Positions 1 to 6,990 of a stretch of DNA of 64,000 nt are shown here, in pieces (the stretch's first letter is position 1; each line of letters begins with the position of its first letter). Position numbers and translations under genes: made by a program. The notes beneath the pieces are model-generated. The model had not been told where the DNA came from and did not search any database. It was given only the letters and a program-made list of their open reading frames with translations. Location of the stretch: assembly GCA_017617065.1 (NCBI GenBank), contig JAFZWP010000001.1, positions 181,209 through 245,208 on the forward strand. The letters are read 5' to 3'. Source of the stretch: Bacilli bacterium (GTDB lineage Bacteria; Bacillota_I; Bacilli_A; ML615J-28; CAG-698).

Positions 1-1512
1 AATACTATTATTATGACATCTAGTATGGATTCAGCTTTTTCATCATTAACTCCACAACAACGTATACAAACATTAGAAAGTATTCGTGATTATTCTATTT
101 GGGAAAGAATTCGTGATGAAGCTAATAAAGATATAAAAGAATATACTAAACAAATAACTGATAATAGCTTAGAAATTAGTAATTTAAATGGTAAAGTTGA
201 AACATATAAAGATTTGATTATAAAAGCTAAGCAAGAAAAAGAGAATTTAGAAAATACACAAAGTATAGATAAGATTGAAGAAGAAGTAGCAACTGTAAAA
301 AAAGCTAAAGATGATCGTTTAGTTGCAATAAGAGAAAAAGAAGCTGAAATTGTAGAATTTAAGAAAACTAGCCCGAGTTCTGATAGCAGTGATATTGCGC
401 AGAAAATGAATACAATTGTAACAGAAGTAAATGATTTAAAAGCACAAGTTACTAAAGAAAAACAAGATATTGATAATAATATTAGAGATCTTGAATATTC
501 TAAAAAAGATCTTCAAAGAGATATAAATTTAATTGAAAGATGGTTTAAAGAAGATACTTGTCCAACTTGTGGTAGAAAATTAGATAGAACTGAAACTGAG
601 ATTAATGATAATAATAACAAATTAGCTCAATATAATGAGAAATTAGCAGCTATTACCACTGAAATAACAAACTATATTAGTAAAAAAGAAAATAGCAGTT
701 TAGAAGCTGAAATAAATGTAAAAATCGATAATAAAAGACAAGAATATAGTAAGTTACAGTCTGATTTAAATAACATTAAAAGTATTAAAGATGCTTATGA
801 TAGACAATATGATAAATTACAAGATGAATTAAGAACTTTACAGATGGGTTATAATGCTTTTGATGTAGAGTTAGGTAAGCTTGCAAACAAGAAAAATAAT
901 TATTTAGATAGACTTGCTAGATACGATGCTGATATAGTCGAGTATAATTCAAAAATAGAAGAAAATATTAATAAAGTCAAAGATTTAGAAGCTAATAATA
1001 GTGAATTAGGTAATAAAAAATTATTATCAGATTTCTATTATAAATTACTTGGTGCCAAAGGTGAATTACGCCCATACTTATTATCAAAAGATATTGCTTA
1101 TTTGAATAATCGTATGCAATTTTATATTAATAGATTTTTTAAGAATACGGAAGTTTCTTTATTGCTTAATAATGCAGCAATTGATATAAAAATACAAGCA
1201 GATGGTGTAACGAAATCTATTTCTAGTTTATCAGGCGGTGAAAAGAAGCGTGTAGATATTAGTATTCAATTAGCTTTATATGATTTAATTCAAACTGTAT
1301 CACAATCTAAGTTTAATTTACTTTGCTTAGATGAAATTGAAAGTTTGTTAGATCCAATTGGTTGTGAGCAATTAATTGAAATTATTGAAGATAAAGCTGA
1401 AAATATTGAGACTGTTTGGTGGATAACTAATCATCCATCTGTAAAAGAATCTATAGCTCAAAAAATATTAGTTAAAAAGATTTTAGGTAAAACCGAAGTG
1501 GAGGAATTATAA
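1..1512 (+). CDS. 46: Recombination nuclease ATPase subunit, gp46/SbcC/Rad50-like (5' end cut by window)
   Basis: The large subunit of the T4 gp46-gp47 complex (SbcCD, Rad50-Mre11 in cells) is an SMC-like ATPase that works with its nuclease partner at DNA ends in recombination-dependent replication. The reading frame is open from base 1, so the N-terminal Walker A half lies outside the window; the ATG at 13 is internal. About 503 residues are visible. Two long coiled-coil stretches rich in K, E and D flank a CPTC zinc hook (cysteine codons at 559-570). An ABC signature SLSGGEKKR lies near 1225-1250 and a Walker B LLCLDEIES near 1319-1341. The stop overlaps the start of the gp47-like gene (TAATG). 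The order 46 then 47 is reversed relative to T4. Identification is firm. Confidence 0.93.
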   Translation, partial: NTIIMTSSMDSAFSSLTPQQRIQTLESIRDYSIWERIRDEANKDIKEYTKQITDNSLEISNLNGKVETYKDLIIKAKQEKENLENTQSIDKIEEEVATVKKAKDDRLVAIREKEAEIVEFKKTSPSSDSSDIAQKMNTIVTEVNDLKAQVTKEKQDIDNNIRDLEYSKKDLQRDINLIERWFKEDTCPTCGRKLDRTETEINDNNNKLAQYNEKLAAITTEITNYISKKENSSLEAEINVKIDNKRQEYSKLQSDLNNIKSIKDAYDRQYDKLQDELRTLQMGYNAFDVELGKLANKKNNYLDRLARYDADIVEYNSKIEENINKVKDLEANNSELGNKKLLSDFYYKLLGAKGELRPYLLSKDIAYLNNRMQFYINRFFKNTEVSLLLNNAAIDIKIQADGVTKSISSLSGGEKKRVDISIQLALYDLIQTVSQSKFNLLCLDEIESLLDPIGCEQLIEIIEDKAENIETVWWITNHPSVKESIAQKILVKKILGKTEVEEL

Positions 1513-2561
1513 TGAAGCTTTTATGTTTTGGTGATATTCATTTTCATCATACTCATCGTTTTTCACACATTACTTCTGAAGGTTTTACTATAAGAGAATT
1601 AGAACATTTAGAATGCGCTGATGATATTTTAAGAATATGTGAAGAAGAAAATATTAATAATATTATATTTTTGGGTGATTTATATGGTCCAGTTGGTGAT
1701 AATTTATCTACTCAAACTCAAACTGCAGTATGTCAATTTGTTCATAAATTGAGTAGAGAAAAGCATTTAGCTATGTTAGTTGGTAATCATGATTTATCTG
1801 GTACTACTAATTATAAAGAAGTACATAAACTTATTCCATTTATATATTTTGAAAATGTAAATGTATATGATAGACCTTTTGAGATGGATAATTTTATATA
1901 TATGCCATATTGTACTTCTGATGAATATGCAACAGCTTTTTTAGAAAGTATTAAAGATAAACAAAATAAAGTTGTATTTTCACATCTTGAATTAAAAGGT
2001 ATTAATTTAGGCAATGGTATTGAAACTACACACGGTGTACCTTTAGAATTATTATCTCAATTTAAAATGACAATTCAAGGTCATTATCACGGTAGTAGTA
2101 GTTATGGTCCTAATATTAAAGTAGCTGGGTCTACTCAAAGGTTGTCATTTAAAGATCCAGGTAAATCAAGAAATAATATTATTATATATGATACAGAAAC
2201 TAATAAAATAGAAAGAAGAAGCTTTAATTGTCCAGATTGGTTAACATTTACAGATGATAATATTGATCAAATTTTAATTACAGATTTAAATAATTATGTA
2301 AAAGTAGAAGTTAGTTCAGATATGTTATTAACTCCAGAAATAACACATAGATTAGAGTTATTTAAAGGTAAAGATATTCATATAGATTTAACCAGATTAT
2401 CATTTGATAAGCATTCTTCTGCAGATATTACACAAGATAATACAAGCGAAGATGAAGTATCAATAATGAAGCAGTTCATAGAAAAGACTGATAATACAGA
2501 ACAGCAAAAAGAAGCTTTATTGAAAGAAGGTATTCGTTTATTAGATAAAGCTAAGGTTTAG
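1512..2561 (+). CDS. 47: Recombination nuclease subunit, gp47/SbcD/Mre11-like
   Basis: This is the metallophosphoesterase nuclease partner of the preceding ATPase. All calcineurin-like metal motifs are visible: GDIH (D8, H10), FLGDLYG (D56), VGNHD (N92, H93), FSHLE (H158) and GHYHG (H191, H193). At 349 residues it is close to T4 gp47 (339). The C-terminal 100 residues are less conserved and probably hold the capping and ATPase-binding part. The start ATG shares one base with the stop of the upstream gene, indicating translational coupling. A promoter-like motif follows the gene, so the gp32-like gene begins a new unit. Confidence 0.94.
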   Translation: MKLLCFGDIHFHHTHRFSHITSEGFTIRELEHLECADDILRICEEENINNIIFLGDLYGPVGDNLSTQTQTAVCQFVHKLSREKHLAMLVGNHDLSGTTNYKEVHKLIPFIYFENVNVYDRPFEMDNFIYMPYCTSDEYATAFLESIKDKQNKVVFSHLELKGINLGNGIETTHGVPLELLSQFKMTIQGHYHGSSSYGPNIKVAGSTQRLSFKDPGKSRNNIIIYDTETNKIERRSFNCPDWLTFTDDNIDQILITDLNNYVKVEVSSDMLLTPEITHRLELFKGKDIHIDLTRLSFDKHSSADITQDNTSEDEVSIMKQFIEKTDNTEQQKEALLKEGIRLLDKAKV

Positions 2562-2597
2562 ATTGGAAGTTTTAATGAAAATAACTAGTATTAAAAG

Positions 2598-2612
2598 TAT
2601 TCTATATAATGA
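2598..2612 (+). promoter_or_regulatory. Phage promoter motif upstream of the gp32-like gene
   Basis: TATTCTATATAATGA lies about 42 bases before the start at 2654. It matches the window-wide motif except that the usual AGTTCTA reads TATTCTA. Orientation and spacing fit the other copies. Confidence 0.5.
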
Positions 2613-2653
2613 CAGAGGATAACTGTATAAAACCACAACTTAAAGGATAAGAT

Positions 2654-3466
2654 ATGACAAAACAAATTAATATGGAATGGATGCAGTCATTGTTAAGTGA
2701 TGACAAAAAAGAAATGCAACAAAAAAGTAATTTGCCACAAATTGATTGGGTTCAAAATGGTAAATCTTTTAAAAGAGATGTTAAATTTAAATTATTACCA
2801 GGTAATTCAAAAGAAAATAACATCTTTTCAACAATTGTTGGTCAACATTGGAATTTAGGTCCAAATAAAGATCAACATATGATTTGCCCTGAAACAACAA
2901 GTCATTTGAAGAATTTGGGTATTAAATGCCCAATTTGTGAAGCTAAACGCCGTTTGTTAGCTATGGGTTTTAAAGAAGATGATTTGAAGACTGAAGGTAA
3001 ATATGGTCCAATTCCTGTATTTGATCCTACATTAACATCTAATATTAAAGCAGTTATTTTAGGCACTGATTTAAAAGGCGATTGGGATCAAGCTCATGTC
3101 TCTATCTTGCAACAAAAAGGTACTTATTTAACACGCTGGTTAGTTGAAAAATATATGGATGCTGAAACACCAGATTTGTTACAATGGGAAGATTCAAATA
3201 CAATTCGTTTTTCTCGTTCAACAGATAATGGTAAATGGGAGCGTGAAGTAAGCTTTGGTAAGTTTACACCAGATGCAGCAACTATTGCTAAGTTGAAAGA
3301 AGAAAATGAAGGTATGACATTATCTGAAATTTGGAAAGCTCCTTCAGATGAAGAAATGTTGAAGATGAAAGAATTGGCAGATGAAATGGTAGAAGGTTAT
3401 AAGAATGCTCGTGATTCTATAAATAATCCATCTTCTGCTACTATCACAGATTCTATGCCTTTTTAA
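2654..3466 (+). CDS. 32: Single-stranded DNA-binding protein, gp32-like
   Basis: A T4 gp32-type protein coats single-stranded DNA and organises replication, recombination and repair. The zinc ligand pattern is clear: H65, then C78, C92 and C95 (spacing H-X12-C-X13-C-X2-C, against H-X12-C-X9-C-X2-C in T4 gp32). The LLPG segment near residue 47 matches the conserved start of the gp32 core. The C-terminal tip DSMPF resembles the acidic-hydrophobic tip that bacterial SSB uses to recruit partners. The protein is 270 residues, somewhat shorter than T4 gp32 (301). The ribosome site AAAGGATAAG stands just before the ATG. A promoter motif lies upstream and a hairpin terminator downstream, so this gene may be transcribed alone at high level. 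Confidence 0.88.
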   Translation: MTKQINMEWMQSLLSDDKKEMQQKSNLPQIDWVQNGKSFKRDVKFKLLPGNSKENNIFSTIVGQHWNLGPNKDQHMICPETTSHLKNLGIKCPICEAKRRLLAMGFKEDDLKTEGKYGPIPVFDPTLTSNIKAVILGTDLKGDWDQAHVSILQQKGTYLTRWLVEKYMDAETPDLLQWEDSNTIRFSRSTDNGKWEREVSFGKFTPDAATIAKLKEENEGMTLSEIWKAPSDEEMLKMKELADEMVEGYKNARDSINNPSSATITDSMPF

Positions 3467-3493
3467 GGAATTATAAATAAATCTTTGGAGTTT

Positions 3494-3530
3494 GGTAGGT
3501 GGATTGATGCTATTCACCTACCTTATTATT
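3494..3530 (+). terminator. Hairpin terminator after the gp32-like gene
   Basis: GGTAGGTG (3494-3501) pairs perfectly with CACCTACC (3515-3522) around a 13-base loop, followed by TTATTATT. It lies 27 bases after the gp32-like stop and immediately before the HNH gene start at 3534. Confidence 0.7.
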
Positions 3531-3533
3531 AAA

Positions 3534-3947
3534 ATGTTAAAACGAACACCTTTGAAACCTAAAAAATTTTATACATTAAAAAAATCACCTTTAAAAGCAA
3601 AAAAGGTATCCTTAAAGAAAACAGAATTAAAAAAGCCCGAAGATTATGAATTAAAGAAACAAAATGATAAAGCAAAAGAAAAATGGGAAGAAGCTAGAAA
3701 TATATGTATAAAAAGATATAATGGTAAATGTGCTGTTTGTGGTAAAAAAGGTACTCAAGTTCATCATATACATTTAAGAAGTAAAAGAAAAGATTTACTA
3801 TATAACCAAAATAATTTGATTTTATTATGTGATAAACATCATTTTCATCAAGGTACAGATAATTATAAATTGCAATGTGAAATTATAGCGATTGCATTGC
3901 ATATATCTGTAGAAGAATTATTAAAAAGAGCGGAACAAAAGGAGTAA
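3534..3947 (+). CDS. HNH endonuclease (probably homing or free-standing)
   Basis: The 137-residue product has a lysine-rich N-terminus with repeated KRTPLKPKK and KKSPLKAKK elements, probably for DNA contact, then a coiled stretch and an HNH core: two CxxC-type cysteines in CAVCGKK, the HNH histidines in VHHIH, an asparagine in NNLILLC and the closing CDKHH. Longer starts (TTG at 3492, ATG at 3507) would place coding sequence across the terminator hairpin, so the ATG at 3534 is preferred. That start has no visible ribosome site. Such genes are common free-standing mobile nucleases in T4-like phages; here it sits between the gp32-like and recombination genes. Confidence 0.8.
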   Translation: MLKRTPLKPKKFYTLKKSPLKAKKVSLKKTELKKPEDYELKKQNDKAKEKWEEARNICIKRYNGKCAVCGKKGTQVHHIHLRSKRKDLLYNQNNLILLCDKHHFHQGTDNYKLQCEIIAIALHISVEELLKRAEQKE

Positions 3948-3950
3948 TAA

Positions 3951-4406
3951 ATGCCAGAAGAATTTGATTTAGAAAAAGTAGAAGCTTTAAATTTTGATAC
4001 ATTAGCTCCTCAATTACAATATATATTTAAATCAGAAGCAGATATTGCTAACTTTATTCAATTTCTTAAAAATGTTCAAAAGTTTATAAATCTTTCAAAT
4101 GATAAACGCCATACAACTTTAATTGAATTAGGTTATTTTAAATCACAGATTCAAAGATATGAAAGACAAATCGCTGGATTAATTGCAAAGCGTAAAAATG
4201 CACAAGCTAAAGCTGGAATTAAAAAAGCTAAAATGGTTGGTGAAAAAATTACAGAAAATATAGTTACTTTTTATTCCGAAGAAGATACTACAATTGATGG
4301 ATTAGAAAAGATTCATAATATAGTTAAATGTTGGAGTGATTATATGACAGATTTAACTTATCTGTGCGGTCAAACTAATAAAATGTTAGGTAATTTTCTA
4401 AACTAA
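3951..4406 (+). CDS. Unknown helical protein, possibly UvsY-like recombination mediator
   Basis: A 151-residue, mostly helical protein with a basic central part (residues about 75-100, rich in K, R, Q and A) and an aromatic C-terminal helix with W and several Y residues. Length, helical content and position beside gp32, gp46 and gp47 genes fit UvsY, which loads the UvsX recombinase on gp32-coated DNA, and the C-terminal pattern around the WSDYMTDL segment is loosely similar. This is a guess from composition and context, not a firm match. The start lies 3 bases after the HNH stop, with AAGGAG at the end of the HNH gene serving as ribosome site. An inverted repeat begins at its stop codon. Confidence 0.55.
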   Translation: MPEEFDLEKVEALNFDTLAPQLQYIFKSEADIANFIQFLKNVQKFINLSNDKRHTTLIELGYFKSQIQRYERQIAGLIAKRKNAQAKAGIKKAKMVGEKITENIVTFYSEEDTTIDGLEKIHNIVKCWSDYMTDLTYLCGQTNKMLGNFLN

Positions 4407-4443
4407 ATTCATTAATTTGGAAATAAACATTGTTAGTTTAGAA
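4396..4443 (+). repeat. 11-bp inverted repeat at the end of the 3951-4406 gene
   Basis: TTCTAAACTAA (4396-4406) is the exact reverse complement of TTAGTTTAGAA (4433-4443), with a 26-base AT-rich loop. No T-run follows, so it is a weak terminator candidate; an RNA-processing or 3'-end-stabilising hairpin is equally possible. It includes the stop codon. Confidence 0.45.
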
Positions 4444-4512
4444 GATGACCTGTGTATTTGCTTTAACATATATATTATATTAAAAACATGGAATTAAAAA
4501 AAGGAGTACTTA

Positions 4513-5094
4513 ATGAATATTTTAGAATTACCAATTAGTCTTAGATCAAAAGTTTCAACACCATATGATATTGGTTTGGTTAGTGCTGAAATTATGCAGC
4601 GCTATTCGCATGATCCAAAAAAACAGACTGGTGCTGCAATTGTTGATAATAGTTATAATATTTATGGTTTAGGTAGTAATACATATCCATATAAAAAAGA
4701 ATTAACAGAAGCCGATAAAGAATTGTTGAAAAGTAATGGTTTTGATAATGAACATCGTTTTCGTTTAGAGCATGCGGAACGTAATGCAATCTTTTTTGCA
4801 ATGAGAAATCAAAATCCATTGTTTAATACTATTATGACAGTTAGTTATACACCTTGTGTGGATTGTGCAAATAGTATTGTAAATTCAGGTATCGGTTGTG
4901 TTGCAGATGCTTCAACTCCAGATTTTACACATCATCGTTGGGGTGCGGGTTGGCAATATGTAGTTGAAGATTTATTTAAACGTGCTGGTATTAAATATGT
5001 AAATCATCAAGTTGATCCAAAGGTTAAAGATAAAATTATGTTTCAATTGGAAAATTTGATTGATAAGTATTATATGCAAAGTTTAGGTAGATAA
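4513..5094 (+). CDS. cd: Deoxycytidylate (dCMP) deaminase
   Basis: Converts dCMP to dUMP, feeding thymidylate synthesis. The zinc and catalytic motifs are complete: HAE (H87, E89) and PCVDC (C115, C118). Length is 193 residues, as in the T4 enzyme. The N-terminal half carries the expected AAIVD and later YGLGSN segments of the family. A clear ribosome site AAAGGAG precedes the ATG by seven bases. It neighbours DHFR one gene downstream, and both serve dTMP supply. No thymidylate synthase is seen in the window. Confidence 0.93.
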   Translation: MNILELPISLRSKVSTPYDIGLVSAEIMQRYSHDPKKQTGAAIVDNSYNIYGLGSNTYPYKKELTEADKELLKSNGFDNEHRFRLEHAERNAIFFAMRNQNPLFNTIMTVSYTPCVDCANSIVNSGIGCVADASTPDFTHHRWGAGWQYVVEDLFKRAGIKYVNHQVDPKVKDKIMFQLENLIDKYYMQSLGR

Positions 5095-5144
5095 AGTTTA
5101 AAAAAATACACAAAACAAACAAGTATTCATAAAAAGGATAGAGA

Positions 5145-6191
5145 ATGGCATTAAAACTTCAAGGTAAAAAATTATCAAAAAGAGCTAATGGTAAAGATGC
5201 ATTTAAAAAGTTTGTTGAATCTGGTTATACAGATATAAGCTTTTTCTTAAAAGCATGTAAAGGTAGTGAAGATCTTTTAATTTATACATGTTTAAAACCT
5301 AATGAATTAAAAGAATATATTGATAAAATAAAAACACTTGAAGATGTAGATCAGCAGCTTAAGTATCTTAAGAATAACCAACCTCCAATGAATACTACAG
5401 AAGAACGTTTTGATGTATGTAAAGATTCAATTGCAGCTTATCTTAAAAATTATATTGCCTACAATGGTTTTGTAATGAACAACGGTAGTGGCGACGCTGA
5501 AGATTGGACTTCTGAGTTTTGGTTAAAATATACAAAAATTTGTAATTTTTATAGAGAAAGATGGTTTCATCGTGAAAAGCTAAAAAAAGCTTCTACAGTA
5601 AAATATAATCCAATGCTTTATAAAGAATTTGTATATATTTGCAGAATGTCAATAACCGGTGAACGTCGCCACCAAGCTTTCTTAGCTACACAAAAACCAG
5701 ATGCAAGTTTGTTTAAACCTTCATTAGATTTTAGATTAGATACAAAGAAAGATAACGAAAAGTATTTGATGGATGTTGTAAAAGATCCAGTTACAGATGT
5801 TGAATTAACTATGGATAATGTAAATGTATCTGAAATTAAGAAAAAAGCTTTGCAATTAAGTAGAGATTATGAAGGTGGAGAGTATACAAAACAAATTGAA
5901 AAGTTTTATGAGAATGAAGATAGTGCTAAATTAAACAAAAAAACTGTAATTCTTGGTAAGATTTTCTTATATAAAGCTGGTTTACGCTCACCAAAAGTAT
6001 TAAGTTTTATTAAATCATTGTCAAATACTTATAAAGCAAGATTTAATATAAGTAGTGCATTGGTTAATAAACAAATAAATGATTTAAAAAACAAGAAGAC
6101 ATTTAAAGTTCCAAGTTATGCTGATATCTTAGAAGATGGTGGTAAAACTAGAATTGGGTTAATTTTAAGAAAAAGAGGTACTGTAGAATGA
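5145..6191 (+). CDS. Putative phage late sigma factor (gp55-like)
   Basis: A 348-residue protein. Residues about 100-190 contain an aromatic, charged stretch (DWTSEFWLKY, then FYRERW and later ICRMSITGERRHQAF) like sigma region 2 of T4-type late sigma factors. A second helical region near residues 255-310 ends in a possible helix-turn-helix (SSALVNKQINDLKN). This assignment rests on pattern and context: the window holds a repeated promoter motif and no other sigma candidate. It is longer than T4 gp55 (185 residues). The TGA stop overlaps the DHFR start (ATGA). The ribosome site AAAAAGGATAGAG precedes the start. Confidence 0.5.
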   Translation: MALKLQGKKLSKRANGKDAFKKFVESGYTDISFFLKACKGSEDLLIYTCLKPNELKEYIDKIKTLEDVDQQLKYLKNNQPPMNTTEERFDVCKDSIAAYLKNYIAYNGFVMNNGSGDAEDWTSEFWLKYTKICNFYRERWFHREKLKKASTVKYNPMLYKEFVYICRMSITGERRHQAFLATQKPDASLFKPSLDFRLDTKKDNEKYLMDVVKDPVTDVELTMDNVNVSEIKKKALQLSRDYEGGEYTKQIEKFYENEDSAKLNKKTVILGKIFLYKAGLRSPKVLSFIKSLSNTYKARFNISSALVNKQINDLKNKKTFKVPSYADILEDGGKTRIGLILRKRGTVE

Positions 6192-6778
6192 AGCCAGAAA
6201 TTTGTGCAATTTTTGCTATTGGTCCAGATAATGTTATAGGCATTGAAGATAAGATGCCTTGGCATTCTAAAAAAGACTTTTATCATTATAAACAAGTAAC
6301 AAAAGGCTATCCTTGTATATTTGGTGATAGAACATTTTTTGGATTACCTAAATATCCTTTAACTGATCGTTTAAATATTGTTGTTAAATTAGATATTCCT
6401 GGTGCTTCTGTTATTCAAACTTCACAAAAAGATAAAGCTGGTAAAGTTGAATATACTGGTGGATTTATTGAAATACCTAGTATAGAAACAGCTATTAATT
6501 TTGTATCTAATTATTCTAAAATCTTTATTTGTGGTGGTAGATCGGTATATAAATATTGTTTAGAGAATAAATTAATAGATACAATTTATTTAACTAAGGT
6601 AGAAAGTGAAGATTTATCTGAAAAAATAGCTCAAGATCCAGATAAATATATTAGATTTCCAATTGATATTGAGAAATATGTAAAGGGGTGGAACTGTGAT
6701 GATATATTTTATGACCCTGCGATTTTACCACAAGAAGATAGTGATATTATGGTAAAATTCTTAAAATATACCAAGTAA
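6188..6778 (+). CDS. folA: Dihydrofolate reductase
   Basis: Reduces dihydrofolate to tetrahydrofolate with NADPH, needed to regenerate folate after thymidylate synthesis. Visible motifs: N-terminal AIFAIGPDNVIG, the substrate loop MPWHSKKDF with the catalytic acid at D30, and the cofactor loop IFICGGRSVYKYC. Length is 196 residues, like T4 frd (193). The start overlaps the upstream gene by four bases (ATGA). The Met20-loop equivalent (GIEDKMPW) is typical. A promoter-like motif and a strong terminator follow. Confidence 0.93.
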   Translation: MKPEICAIFAIGPDNVIGIEDKMPWHSKKDFYHYKQVTKGYPCIFGDRTFFGLPKYPLTDRLNIVVKLDIPGASVIQTSQKDKAGKVEYTGGFIEIPSIETAINFVSNYSKIFICGGRSVYKYCLENKLIDTIYLTKVESEDLSEKIAQDPDKYIRFPIDIEKYVKGWNCDDIFYDPAILPQEDSDIMVKFLKYTK

Positions 6779-6788
6779 TAAACAGCAT

Positions 6789-6801
6789 AGTTCTAATATT
6801 A
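6789..6801 (+). promoter_or_regulatory. Phage promoter motif ahead of a small RNA candidate
   Basis: AGTTCTAATATTA, 11 bases after the DHFR stop, matches the first seven bases of the window motif exactly. No gene starts within the next 100 bases and a terminator follows at 6858-6900, so the transcript would be short. Confidence 0.45.
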
Positions 6802-6900
6802 GTCGGATTTTGATATATCAGTTATCTTATATTTAGTGTTGCACATCCGACGGTCTTCCCGGTGGTTATTTTCCTCCTTTTTGACCACCGGGTTTTTTAT
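6802..6900 (+). ncRNA. Candidate small structured RNA
   Basis: Between a promoter motif (6789-6801) and a strong terminator lies about 100 bases without a coding frame. GTCGGAT (6802-6808) pairs with ATCCGAC (6845-6851), closing an AU-rich arm, and the GC-rich terminator hairpin follows within seven bases. A two-hairpin RNA with its own promoter is inferred; it could also be just an untranslated 3' end of the DHFR unit. Confidence 0.4.
6858..6900 (+). terminator. Strong rho-independent terminator
   Basis: CCCGGTGGT (6858-6866) pairs with ACCACCGGG (6884-6892), 17-base loop, then TTTTTTAT. It is among the most GC-rich stretches in the window and separates the nucleotide genes from the tail-fibre block. 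Confidence 0.88.
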
Positions 6901-6937
6901 ACTTATTTTGATTAAATTCTTTATATATAAATTCCTA

Positions 6938-6950
6938 AGTTCTATTAACA
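6938..6950 (+). promoter_or_regulatory. Phage promoter motif for the first tail-fibre gene
   Basis: AGTTCTATTAACA lies 41 bases before the start at 6991, directly after the strong terminator. An extra AT-rich box, TTATATATAAATT, lies about 10 bases upstream. Confidence 0.6.
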
Positions 6951-6990
6951 ATAAAAGACTGTTTAACTCCAATATTTAGGTATATTTCAC

